26,581 bases of DNA from DATFLS01 sp964413425 (GTDB taxonomy: Bacteria; Fidelibacterota; JAANXI01): positions 1 to 26,581 of the forward strand of contig CAYPST010000055.1 of the NCBI GenBank assembly GCA_964413425.1, in the 5' to 3' direction. Shown one piece after another: positions 18,155 through 26,207 of the stretch; positions within the stretch are counted from its first letter, which is position 1; the number at the start of each line of letters is the position of its first letter. The notes under the pieces were generated by a model, which worked only from the letters and a program-made list of their open reading frames with translations, was not told the origin of the DNA and did not search any database. A program made the position numbers and the translations under genes.

Positions 18155-18238
18155 AACATCCTTTCCTCTCGTGTTTTTAATTGTTCCTTGTGGTTCTCCA
18201 ATGTTTTGGGTGTGCTGTGACGCACCACCGTGGTGAAT

Positions 18239-18287
18239 TGCGGGGCGCACGGATTATCCGGTGCATACCCGGAGCGTGCGCCCCGCA
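18239..18287. repeat. 13-bp inverted repeat between two minus-strand genes
   Basis: Perfect GC-rich arms TGCGGGGCGCACG (18239-18251) and its complement (18275-18287) with a 23-nt loop that itself contains a short CCGG-flanked palindrome. It lies 6 bp past the stop of the upstream minus-strand gene. No U-tract, so it may be a processing or attenuation structure, or a palindromic repeat. Confidence 0.6.
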
Positions 18288-18293
18288 CTCACG

Positions 18294-18620
18294 TTACGGT
18301 TCATCGGGGATCATGCTTTCATACAACTCGGGTTCTCCGAACTCATTCAGTACATACTGGATTTGCGCCCGCTCATCAATCACCAGCAACAAAGAGTCGA
18401 CAAAGATTTCCACGGGTTCCCATCCTTCATTCCGGCGATCCGCAATGAAGATTTCCACTGCTGTATAAATCGAATCGGCGCTGATATATTGAACGGCTGG
18501 TTTGTACCGATCCTTGACGTCCCGATAATTACACCGATAGATGCGGCGAGTCATTTGCAACTCTTCGATATTCTCTTCAGGCGTGGTTTGCGTTCTGGAA
18601 GTACGGTTTTTTGGATCCAT
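18294..18620 (-). CDS. Hypothetical protein, small and soluble
   Basis: A protein of about 108 aa that I do not recognise. The N-terminal 25 residues are polar and Thr-rich, followed by a compact mixed alpha/beta region (RRIYRCNYRDVKDRYKPA, VEIFIADRRNEGWEPVEIFV, SLLLVIDERAQIQYVLNEFG). No signal peptide, membrane segment or cysteine cluster is present. The frame is open upstream to 18662; I chose ATG 18620 because AGGAG lies 10 bases before it, while the ATG at 18629 is only 1 base after that site. It lies upstream of the DUF4168-like gene on the same strand with a stable inverted repeat between them. Confidence 0.6.
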   Translation of the reverse strand: MDPKNRTSRTQTTPEENIEELQMTRRIYRCNYRDVKDRYKPAVQYISADSIYTAVEIFIADRRNEGWEPVEIFVDSLLLVIDERAQIQYVLNEFGEPELYESMIPDEP

Positions 18621-18795
18621 ACCTGACATACTCCTGTTTTCAAACTGCTTTTCATTTTGCAAAGGCTAATAATTTGTACTCTCCGGATGGGGATTTCACA
18701 GAGTTGGCGCGTAGTTCACTCTTCCTCTTAAAGCTGATGCCTTATTGAGGCGCCCTGTGAATCACACATCCAAAGAATCGAATAAGATGTGGGTA

Positions 18796-19215
18796 TTAGA
18801 TAAGCAAAACAATGGGCTGGGAATGATAGGCGGAAGTGTTTTTCTCTTCAGCGCACTGCTCCATTTGCACATTATGCACCTTGGTAACAGCACAGTAAGA
18901 GCGATATTCGTTTGTGGTTGGTGAAAACACGTTCGTGCTCGTGCTCGAAGAAATAATCGGATGGGATGGCAGGATATAAATCAACGGCGTTTGATCGAAC
19001 GTACTCTGGCGGGGCACTTCGATATCGGACAAGGTATATGGAAGCCACTTACCCGAAAGAATCTGAGGAAAAAGCCTTACCTGAATACTGGAAATATTCA
19101 ACGAAGTCCGATCTTGTGGTACGGAAGCGTGGAGATCCCTGGCCTGTCCGGAATGAAAACTCAGTGCACAGAATACAACTGTCACAATGAGTAATGTAGA
19201 TTTTAATGAACGCAT
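18796..19215 (-). CDS. Hypothetical secreted protein
   Basis: A 139-aa protein with a clear signal peptide (KSTLLIVTVVFCALSFHSG, cleavage near GQA). The mature part has no recognised domain. It is Ser/Thr-rich in the middle (PIISSSTSTNVFSPTTNEY) and carries two cysteines about 14 residues apart near the C-terminus, which could form a disulfide in the periplasm. GAGG stands 5 bases before the ATG. Codon use looks less regular than in the large genes, so the gene may be fast-evolving or lineage-specific. It is separated from its neighbours by gaps of more than 130 bp and is probably transcribed alone. Confidence 0.55.
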   Translation of the reverse strand: MRSLKSTLLIVTVVFCALSFHSGQARDLHASVPQDRTSLNISSIQVRLFPQILSGKWLPYTLSDIEVPRQSTFDQTPLIYILPSHPIISSSTSTNVFSPTTNEYRSYCAVTKVHNVQMEQCAEEKNTSAYHSQPIVLLI

Positions 19216-19329
19216 CCGATCCTCATCTCACAGTTGCCTGACTCTCTACAGTTTATTCTGAGAAATCATATTTAATACTTATCACGGATGGCAGGAAGTA
19301 AAGTTCCGAGGTTTTTTGAATGAATTGAG

Positions 19330-19400
19330 TCTATTTAGAAAACGCCTCGCCCCGAAGGGATCCCGTGACGACGGGACAAAGATCGCAGAGGCCGCAAAGA
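19330..19400. repeat. Copy 1 of a dispersed element with variable hairpin centre
   Basis: Positions 19330-19361 match 25656-25687 with two differences in 32 bases; 19338-19361 is identical. The conserved left end is followed by a local hairpin (19361-19366 with 19371-19376, loop GACG) and then by GAGGCC, whose GAGGC can pair with GCCTC in the left end. The second copy has the same left end, a different centre and GAGGCC again. Confidence 0.7.
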
Positions 19401-19424
19401 ACGCAAAAAAATAAAATGAATTCT

Positions 19425-19514
19425 CCCTGCGGCAAGCCGCAGGGCATCAGACTACACATTTCTACACCTTTCCCATCCAAAAGATGGCAGGTGCCCCTGG
19501 GGCAAGCCCCAGGG
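19425..19514. repeat. Pair of CAAG-loop hairpins with compensatory change
   Basis: Two 8-bp stems with identical CAAG loops: CCCTGCGG/CCGCAGGG at 19425-19444 and CCCTGGGG/CCCCAGGG at 19495-19514. They differ at one base pair, changed on both sides (C-G to G-C), so pairing is kept. This looks like a small palindromic repeat family. No gene is seen in 19216-19627. Confidence 0.75.
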
Positions 19515-19627
19515 AATTTGCAAGTTCATGCTTGGTTAGACCTTTAAAAAGTGTGCCGGATTTGAGGAAGTCTGGAACCCTTCTGATGACACCAAAAGAT
19601 TGTTCGGTAGAAACGACAACAAGAGTG

Positions 19628-20062
19628 TTATACATGTTTTTGCGGCCGGGAAAGCCGGTCCTCCAGGTTACTCTGTGCAGGCCGCAGCTGCAGCTCCGTT
19701 CCGGGCTTGACTAATGGGAGTTCCGGAATGTCGACAGGCGCATCATCCTCTGAAATGCTCAGAGTCTCCGGGATATGGAGATATTCCTCCTCTTCCCCAA
19801 GTCCGGTCAACCGGTGCAGAGCAATCGTCCCGGCAGTGCCTTCGATTTCCCGGTCCATATTTTTCCAGCTCTCTGCTACCGGTTCCGTGACTGTGATATC
19901 CAGTTCACCCTCGGAAAGCAGCCGGGATTCGGTCCGGACCCGGTCCTTGTCCTTTTCATAGATCTGGTATTCCAGCCGAAATTGACGGCCTGCATACGCT
20001 TCCGGGGTCATATCACGAATTTCATTAACGCGCAAGAAGGTAATTTTCAGCGGAATCACCAC
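19628..20062 (-). CDS. Hypothetical protein
   Basis: A protein of up to 144 aa that I do not recognise. It opens with hydrophobic beta strands (VIPLKITFLRVNEIRDM), continues with RQFRLEYQIYEKDKDRVR and an acidic region (GLGEEEEYLHIPETLSISE), and ends in a proline- and charge-rich tail. No signal peptide or membrane segment. The start is uncertain: two adjacent GTG codons (20062 and 20059) follow a purine-rich GTGAGG stretch, and there is no nearby in-frame ATG until about residue 18. It stands alone in a repeat-rich area. It could be a lineage-specific gene. Confidence 0.5.
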   Translation of the reverse strand: MVIPLKITFLRVNEIRDMTPEAYAGRQFRLEYQIYEKDKDRVRTESRLLSEGELDITVTEPVAESWKNMDREIEGTAGTIALHRLTGLGEEEEYLHIPETLSISEDDAPVDIPELPLVKPGTELQLRPAQSNLEDRLSRPQKHV

Positions 20063-20179
20063 CTCACTTTATCATTTATTACCCTCTCTGTTATAAAGTA
20101 TAAAGGTAGAAACAGGTATTTTAAAGCTCAGGGATAACGTCCGGGTACAGGAACCATCGATTCACAATTCTTTCCAATG

Positions 20180-20645
20180 AAAACCATACATGACAGGGCT
20201 TTACGTCCTTTGCGATCTTTTCTGTCTTCGCGAACTTTGCGTGAAAGCTTTCTTTCTTTTCAATCTGTGGTGTTATCTGTGATAATCTGTGGCCGATTTC
20301 TTATTGTTTCTACCGGTTGTTCTCTTTGCGCTCTTTGCGTGAACCTCTTCGCGCCCGCTGCGTGAAAAGTTTTCTGTTCGGTAATGGCCACAAAAAGCAC
20401 AAAAACACAGAGCAATCCAGCGTGTTGTATTACTGATCCGACTTCACTGGAGAATTCACAGACCTCTCAGATTCCCATTACATTCACCCAACACATGCTT
20501 TTGCCTTTTCACTTTTGCCTTCTGCCTTGTTTGTTCCTTTGCGCTCTCTGCGTGTAATTCTTTGCGCCCTCTGCGTGAACCTTTTTTATCTGTGTGTTAT
20601 CTGTGTATATCTGTCGCTATTTTTTCCGTTCTCCGTGCTCCATTC
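20180..20645. repeat. Word-like low-complexity spacer repeats
   Basis: This gap is built from short recurring words: variants of CTTTGCGCTCTTTGCGTG (20195-20250, 20320-20365, 20535-20580), ATCTGTG/TTATCTGTG (20262-20292 and 20588-20612), CTTTTGCCTTCTGCC (about 20510-20527) and CTCCGTGCTCCATTCTCCGG (20633-20652). The reverse complement of the first word appears at 19387-19410. Such spacers recur in several uncultured phyla and code for nothing recognisable. No gene seen. Confidence 0.8.
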
Positions 20646-20656
20646 TCCGGTCTCCT

Positions 20657-22195
20657 TTACTGCGCCCACAGCTGCCTATCCAGGGTACGGTACTGGATGG
20701 CTTCGCTGATGTATTCCGGGCGGATGTCTTCCGATCCCTCCAGGTCGGCGATGGTGCGGGAGACTTTCAGGATGCGGTCGTACGCCCGTGCGCTGAGGCC
20801 GAGTTTGTTGATGGCGGACTTCAGGAGTTGCTTGCCCTGGTCGTCCACTTTGCAGTACCGGCGGATGTCCTTGCTCTCCATATCGGCATTGGCGTACATG
20901 TGCTTGTGTTTCCGGAACCGCCGCAGCTGCTGTTCCCGGGCGGCCTGCACCCGCTCCCGGATCCGGGCGGAGGGCTCCCCCTTCCGGTCGCTGGAGAGCT
21001 CCGAGAACTTCACCGCCGGCACCTCGATGTGGATATCAATCCGGTCCAGCAGCGGCCCGCTGACCCGGCTCATATACTTCTGAATCTGAGGGACGGAACA
21101 GGAACAGGTGTTAGTGGCGTCGGTGGCGTAGCCGCACGGGCAGGGATTCATAGCGGCGATCATCAGAAAGTTCGCCGGATAGGATAAGGACACCAGCGCT
21201 CGGGCGATGGTGACGGTGTTATTTTCCAGCGGCTGCCGGAGGACTTCCAGCACGTTCTTCTTGAATTCCGGCAGTTCGTCCAGGAAGAGGACTCCGTGGT
21301 GGGCCAGGCTCACTTCACCCGGGCGGGGCACCCGGCCTCCCCCAACCAATGCCGCATCGGAAATAGTATGGTGCGGCGACCGGAACGGCCGGGTGGCGAT
21401 AATCCCCTGGCCGTCTTCAATCAGGCCGGCCACGGAATGGATTTTGGTGGTGGACAGCGCCTCCTCCAACGTCATCTGTGGCATGATAGTGGGGAATCGC
21501 TTGGCCAGCATGGTTTTCCCGGATCCCGGGGGACCGATCATAATGATATTATGGCCGCCGGCTGCCGCCACTTCCAGGGCCCGTTTTACATGTTCCTGGC
21601 CTTTCACATCGGTGAAATCCACCCGGTAGCGGGACTGCTCCACGAACAGCGATTCAATATCCATCTGGTAGGAGGGGATCTCTGCCTGATCGTTCAAAAA
21701 TTCCACCACGTCCCGGAGATTCTTCGCCGGGATAATCTCCAGTTCGTCGGTCAGCGAGGCTTCCTTGGCATTCTCCTCCGGCAGGATGATACCCCTGATA
21801 TCTTTGGATTTGGCACAGATAGAAATAGGCAGGGCGCCGTGAATGGGCCGCAGATTCCCGTCCAGAGCCAGTTCCCCCAGAAGGATATACTCCTCCAGAT
21901 GTTCCTGTTTCACATGACCGTATGCCGTCAACAATCCGATGGCAAGCGGCAGATCAAAGGAACTGCCTTCCTTTTTAATATCCGCCGGGGCCAGATTCAC
22001 GGTGGTGCGCTTCGGGTTATACCAATACCCGCTGTTTTTTATGGCCGAGAAGACCCGGCTCTTGCTCTCCTTCACGGCGCCTTCCGGCAGACCGACCATG
22101 AAGAACTTGGGAGGCCTGTTCTCCATATGAACTTCAACCTTCACAATGTAGGCATCGATCCCAAGGACACTGCTGCTCAGTACCTGGGCAAACAT
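20657..22195 (-). CDS. YifB/ComM family Mg-chelatase-like AAA+ ATPase
   Basis: A 512-aa AAA+ ATPase of the YifB family; its best-studied member ComM is a hexameric helicase that promotes branch migration during natural transformation. Residues 1 to about 175 form the Lon-protease-like N-terminal domain (VGLPEGAVKESKSRV, NLAPADIKKEGSSFDLPLA). The AAA+ core has Walker A GPPGSGKT at 221-228 and Walker B LFLDE near 303-307, followed by the cysteine-bearing insert around NPCPCGY and the sensor stretch SGPLLDRIDI. The magnesium-chelatase C-terminal domain ends the protein. Length is typical (about 510 aa). AGGAG lies 6-7 bases before ATG. It stands alone; no other competence gene is in the window, so a transformation role is only inferred from family. 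Confidence 0.93.
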   Translation of the reverse strand: MFAQVLSSSVLGIDAYIVKVEVHMENRPPKFFMVGLPEGAVKESKSRVFSAIKNSGYWYNPKRTTVNLAPADIKKEGSSFDLPLAIGLLTAYGHVKQEHLEEYILLGELALDGNLRPIHGALPISICAKSKDIRGIILPEENAKEASLTDELEIIPAKNLRDVVEFLNDQAEIPSYQMDIESLFVEQSRYRVDFTDVKGQEHVKRALEVAAAGGHNIIMIGPPGSGKTMLAKRFPTIMPQMTLEEALSTTKIHSVAGLIEDGQGIIATRPFRSPHHTISDAALVGGGRVPRPGEVSLAHHGVLFLDELPEFKKNVLEVLRQPLENNTVTIARALVSLSYPANFLMIAAMNPCPCGYATDATNTCSCSVPQIQKYMSRVSGPLLDRIDIHIEVPAVKFSELSSDRKGEPSARIRERVQAAREQQLRRFRKHKHMYANADMESKDIRRYCKVDDQGKQLLKSAINKLGLSARAYDRILKVSRTIADLEGSEDIRPEYISEAIQYRTLDRQLWAQ

Positions 22196-22720
22196 AATTC
22201 ACTCCTTCGTCCAATGTATTTTTCAATGATTTGTTTAATTCAGTCTGAGAAATGCCTGTACAGAGGTATGGTCAGGACTCTTTCGGCCGTAATTTACAAT
22301 GTAATTACCAGAGGATGGAGGTAAGCTGCTCCAGGGGTTTCTGCTTTATTTTCCCCGCAACAGCATTGTATTTTTAATATAAAAATTGAACGAATGACTT
22401 GAAACAGGAGAATGTTCTCTGGCGGGAAAATGTGAAGTCAGGCGTTTGGGTGTCTTCAGTGTACGAATTCTAATGGTGTGAAACGGCAAAAGGCAAAGGG
22501 CAAACGTAAGTGTTTGGGAAATTGTCGAGGGTCTTCGGTGATTCAGCTAATTCGAAACCGGAGTCGGTAATTCTACTGATTATGTTAACCGTCAATTGTC
22601 AATGCGATGAAAACATAGGGAAGGATGATCGGGATTGAAGTGTATTATTTGAGAGTTGAGATGATCTTCGATCTGATCAGTTATATCGGTGTTTTTCAGT
22701 GTTTTTCGGTGTTTAATGAA
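22196..22720. other. Gap upstream of yifB, no gene seen
   Basis: AT-rich spacer. It contains word-like repeats: GGCAAAAGGCAAAGGGCAAA at 22487-22506, GTCAATTGTCAATG near 22592, and a CGGTGTTTTTCAGTGTTTTT string near 22687. The promoter of the yifB gene should lie in the right-hand side of its start, but I cannot assign boxes. Confidence 0.5.
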
Positions 22721-23809
22721 TCACCGTTCGTTTTCGGTAACCGGCTCCCAGGCTTCGATCTCCCGGATGAGCCGCTCGACCACCTGATCTTCCGGGATCT
22801 TGCCGACGGCTTTTCCGTTCTTGAACAGCAGCGCTTCATGCTTGCCACAGGCCACTCCGATGTCTGCATCACCGGCTTCGCCCGGTCCGTTCACGGCGCA
22901 GCCCATTATGGCCACCTTGATGGTCTTGTCCGTTTTGTCGAGATATTCCTCTACCTGCCGGGTGATCCTGAACAGGTCGACTTCCAGGCGGCCGCAGGTG
23001 GGACAGGCAACAATGGTGGCGCCTTTGGTGGATAAATTGAGTGACTTCAGGATCTCAAATCCGACCTTGACTTCCTGGACGGGATCATCGGCCAGGGACA
23101 CCCGGATGGTATCACCGATTCCCTCGGCCAGCAATGTACCGATACCGATGGCGGACTTAATGGACCCCTGCCGGTATAACCCCGCTTCGGTCACGCCGAG
23201 ATGGAGGGGATAATCGTATTTTTCCGAGAATTGGCGATAGGCCTGGATCATCAGCGGGACGTCCGAGGCTTTCAGAGACACAATAATATCCTCAAACCCA
23301 TGCTCCTGACAGATTGTTATGTGATTCTCGGCACTCTCCACCATGGCTTCTGCTGTGGGATAGCCGTATTTCTTCAGGAGCGGTTTCTCCAGACTCCCGG
23401 CATTCACGCCAATCCGGATGGGCAGGCCGGCGTCTCCCACTTTTTTCAGGATTTCCTCCACCCGTTCTTTTTTGCCGATATTTCCGGGATTAATACGAAT
23501 CTTATCCGCGCCGGCATCCACGGCATACAGAGCCATTATGTGATTAAAGTGAATATCCGCAACAATGGGCACCCGCGCGGCCAGTTTAATTTTTTCCAGC
23601 GATTTCGCCGCTTCCTTGTTCGGAACCGTCAGCCGGATAATCTGGCAGCCGGCTTCTTCCAGCGCCTGCACCTGATCGATGGACGCCTGCGTATCCTCGG
23701 TCTTGGTGGTGGTCATGGACTGCACCGGAATCGGGTTTCCTCCGCCGACCGGCACGTCCCCGACCATCACCTCTCTGGCAGGCTTCCTTTGTATACCTGT
23801 ATCGCTCAA
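22721..23809 (-). CDS. ispG: 4-hydroxy-3-methylbut-2-en-1-yl diphosphate synthase (IspG/GcpE)
   Basis: IspG converts 2-C-methyl-D-erythritol 2,4-cyclodiphosphate to HMBPP in the MEP pathway for isoprenoids. This is the short, two-domain form (362 aa): TIM barrel (about residues 10-250) and C-terminal [4Fe-4S] domain. Cluster ligands are C269 and C272 in ACPTCGR and C304 in MGCAVNGPGE, with the catalytic Glu (E311) in NGPGEAG. VQSMTTTKT near the N-terminus is typical. The start is unusual: TTG at 23809 with only a weak AAGAAG site. An in-frame stop lies 7 codons upstream and IQRK aligns with the known N-terminus, so TTG is the likely start. The long insertion seen in Bacteroidota, Chlorobiota and Chlamydiota versions is absent. 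Other MEP genes are not nearby. Confidence 0.96.
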   Translation of the reverse strand: MSDTGIQRKPAREVMVGDVPVGGGNPIPVQSMTTTKTEDTQASIDQVQALEEAGCQIIRLTVPNKEAAKSLEKIKLAARVPIVADIHFNHIMALYAVDAGADKIRINPGNIGKKERVEEILKKVGDAGLPIRIGVNAGSLEKPLLKKYGYPTAEAMVESAENHITICQEHGFEDIIVSLKASDVPLMIQAYRQFSEKYDYPLHLGVTEAGLYRQGSIKSAIGIGTLLAEGIGDTIRVSLADDPVQEVKVGFEILKSLNLSTKGATIVACPTCGRLEVDLFRITRQVEEYLDKTDKTIKVAIMGCAVNGPGEAGDADIGVACGKHEALLFKNGKAVGKIPEDQVVERLIREIEAWEPVTENER

Positions 23810-23865
23810 GGTCTTCTTTTGCCTCTTCTAATGATAATCGATTCCATTTTAAAAATTAGAACACA

Positions 23866-23915
23866 AAAATGAATTCGTGCTAATTTGTGTTAATTCGTGG
23901 TTTCTTTAGCTGTCT
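23866..23915. repeat. Word-like spacer repeat
   Basis: Tandem variants of the word AATTCGTG/AATTTGTG (GAATTCGTGCTAATTTGTG, then TTAATTCGTGGTTTC). This type of spacer sequence recurs between genes in several bacterial phyla. It lies between the TPR gene and ispG. Confidence 0.6.
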
Positions 23916-23981
23916 CATTGTTACCAGTGCAAAGATATAATTCGCTGTGCTTCCTGGCAATGAAAATAACTACAGAGACGG

Positions 23982-25103
23982 TCATATTTGATTCAGCAGT
24001 TCCCGGGCTTCTGCTTTCATGCGGGTGGGCACATCACTCTTGGAGACACTGACAAAATACCGTCGGGCGGACATCATCTGATTCAGACGTTGATAACTTT
24101 TTCCCAGATAGAGCTCCGCGTTCACCGCATGGAGATCATATTCGTCAATATTGTCATGAATATACCGGTTCAACAACCTGATACCTTCTTGATAGTCTCC
24201 CTGGTGGTAGTTCTGCAGGCCCCGGAGATACACCAGCTTGTTTTCATATTCCTCCACATAAAACGTGTCCACATCCGCCAGCAGCGGTGGCATGGAGGCC
24301 ATTGCCGCTTCTGCCTCGGGAATTTGCTCCAATGCGAAATGTAAATCGGCTTCCAATGCCCGGTAATACGGATTCTGCGGATAGGTCTCAGAGAGCTCTT
24401 CCGCCAGCTGCAGCGCTTCCGGCAGCCGGTCTTCAAGATATCCGTAGACGTAAATCAGGATATCTTTGGCCTGGGGTGTCCCGTAGCGGCAGTTGTTCAC
24501 CGCAAACTGGAGTTCGGCGAGCCCTTCTTCTTTTGTCCCGCTCAGCCCGAGAATTCCGGCGGCGGTTTTCAGGAGCGGCCCGGACATGCCCACGTAGTAA
24601 TGAAATGCGCCCAATGCCAGCTGCAAATCCGGCAGATCCGGATTGATTTCTTCGGCTTTCTGAATCCGGCGGATCCCCTTTAATCCATGGATGGCCGCCT
24701 GCAGCCAGTGTTTGCGGGCCAGGTCCACTCTGGCCTGCGCTCCCAGCGACATGCCGTAAATCAGCCAGCCATATTCATCATTGGGGTTATCCTGCACATA
24801 TTCTTTTGAAATATCAGCGGAAGACTTCATTCTAATTAACAGGGTGTCCTCGCTGGGCTTCACTCCGTGCGTGCCCCGGGTGATCATCCATGCGGCAACC
24901 CCGTCCATAAAATATCCGATGGGATGGTCCGGATACTGTGTTTTAACGACGCTGAAATGGTTTACTGCCAGGTCACGATCATGATTGTACAGATGGTAGA
25001 TACCCGCCCGCAGAAGGCTGTCGCCCGGCAGATACTCATAATCATTGCCCCATAACGGTACCGCTGTCAGCAGTACTATGAAAACCAGGAATCGACGAAT
25101 CAC
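23982..25103 (-). CDS. Secreted TPR-repeat protein (TTC39/IML2-like)
   Basis: A 373-aa protein with a signal peptide (RRFLVFIVLLTAVPLWG) and TPR-like helical repeats through most of its length, for example residues 28-60 (YNHDRDLAVNHFSVVKTQYP) and the C-terminal NAELYLGKSYQRLNQMMSA. The central part (LLKTAAGILGLSGTKEEGLAE) resembles the IML2/TTC39 family pattern. TPR proteins mediate protein contacts; this one should act in the periplasm. Translation starts at GTG 25103, and its AGGAG site overlaps the TAG stop codon of the upstream uspA-type gene (gap 6 bp), so the two are coupled. Why a cytoplasmic stress protein and a periplasmic TPR protein share a transcript is unclear. Confidence 0.85.
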   Translation of the reverse strand: MIRRFLVFIVLLTAVPLWGNDYEYLPGDSLLRAGIYHLYNHDRDLAVNHFSVVKTQYPDHPIGYFMDGVAAWMITRGTHGVKPSEDTLLIRMKSSADISKEYVQDNPNDEYGWLIYGMSLGAQARVDLARKHWLQAAIHGLKGIRRIQKAEEINPDLPDLQLALGAFHYYVGMSGPLLKTAAGILGLSGTKEEGLAELQFAVNNCRYGTPQAKDILIYVYGYLEDRLPEALQLAEELSETYPQNPYYRALEADLHFALEQIPEAEAAMASMPPLLADVDTFYVEEYENKLVYLRGLQNYHQGDYQEGIRLLNRYIHDNIDEYDLHAVNAELYLGKSYQRLNQMMSARRYFVSVSKSDVPTRMKAEARELLNQI

Positions 25104-25109
25104 AGGCTC

Positions 25110-25574
25110 CTACGGCATTTCAAATTTATGTTCCGGATCCCGAACGGTTAAGACCGGACACGGGGATTTCCGGACGACTTTTTCGGTGGTACTCCCAAAT
25201 AGGATATGACTCAATCCGCTCAACCCGTGTGTGGCCATTACAATCAAATCAATCTCAGTATCTATGGAGAAGGTTATGATTTCCTTAAAACTTCTGCCGT
25301 GGAGTATATGGATCTTGCGATCAATATGTTCCGGGATTTCTTCCCGGACAAGTTTTTCCAGACTCTTGCGTGCATGCTCCGTGTGCTGTTCCTCCAGTTC
25401 TACATAATTCACCTGGGTCCAGCCAAAATCGACCGGTGTGTTGACCGGTTCGACGACATACAAACAGTGCAATGTGGCATTAAATTTTTCCGCCATTTCC
25501 ACAGCAAACGGAAGAGCGGATTTCGAGTAATCGGAAAAATCCGTGGTGTACAGGATATTTTTAATGTCCACCAT
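25110..25574 (-). CDS. Universal stress protein, UspA family
   Basis: A 154-aa single-domain universal stress protein. It begins with the family pattern KNILYTTDFSDYSKSALPFA and ends with the nucleotide-binding loop THGLSGLSHILFGSTTEKVV (about residues 115-134) and KSPCPVLTVR, so it is probably an ATP-binding member. Such proteins are cytoplasmic dimers induced by starvation and other stress. AAAGGAG lies 6 bases before the ATG. The stop codon overlaps the ribosome binding site of the TPR gene downstream. A TTGACA sequence (minus strand, complement of 25613-25618) lies 39 bases before the start, but no good -10 box follows at normal spacing. Confidence 0.95.
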   Translation of the reverse strand: MVDIKNILYTTDFSDYSKSALPFAVEMAEKFNATLHCLYVVEPVNTPVDFGWTQVNYVELEEQHTEHARKSLEKLVREEIPEHIDRKIHILHGRSFKEIITFSIDTEIDLIVMATHGLSGLSHILFGSTTEKVVRKSPCPVLTVRDPEHKFEMP

Positions 25575-25655
25575 GGCCGGCTCCTTTCATTGCCTGCATC
25601 ATTCTGTGTCATTGTCAAATTATTCTTAATTTGAGTGAATTTGTTGCTCTGTGAA

Positions 25656-25783
25656 TCTGTTTGGAAAACGCCTCGCCCCGAAGGGATGCTCCGAAGTCCC
25701 AGAAGGTCCAAGGGACTCCCCCAACGGGATCCCTCTGGGACTTCGGAGGATCCCGTTGGGGGAGTCTCTTCGAGGCCTTTGGC
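25656..25783. repeat. Copy 2 of dispersed element, with interlocked inverted repeats
   Basis: The left end (25656-25687) matches copy 1 at 19330-19361. Inside are two perfect inverted repeats in interlocked order: A 25689-25703 with A' 25734-25748 (15 bp), and B 25714-25732 with B' 25748-25766 (19 bp). An outer pair GCCTCG/CGAGGC (about 25670-25675 with 25771-25776) encloses them. No gene is seen in 25575-26136. Confidence 0.85.
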
Positions 25784-26136
25784 AAAGAGATCCCTTGTGG
25801 CAAAGAACCCATGAACAATTGGCTCCCGTATCCCGAAAAATATCCGGGAAATATGTTCTGTATATGCTCCATGTACGCCGGGCGCAACATCTTGTAGATA
25901 CTTACTGTTTGCTAAACACTCTCATATAGATGCTCTCCAGAGTCATCTTTATCTCTCGAATGAATGGTAACGACTCAACACCGGTTACTGTATATTTCAT
26001 CCGTTAGTAGAAATTAGGTTCTCCCCCCGCAGAAATCAAGATACATATCAGGATAACCAGCGATTAATATATATCTCACCAGGGAATTCACAGCCGGCGC
26101 TCCGAGGTCTATTTTCACTCTTTGTTCACTTATTCC

Positions 26137-26165
26137 TTGTATCGGCTGGTTTTTCTTGCTATACT
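26137..26165 (+). promoter_or_regulatory. Sigma-70-type promoter for the small cysteine-rich gene
   Basis: TTGTAT (26137-26142) and TATACT (26160-26165) are 17 bp apart, close to the consensus spacing and boxes. Transcription would begin near 26172, followed by a purine-rich AGAGAGG at 26181-26187. Confidence 0.5.
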
Positions 26166-26207
26166 AACAATCGTACACTCAGAGAGGTATGGAATGGATC
26201 TGTTTTC

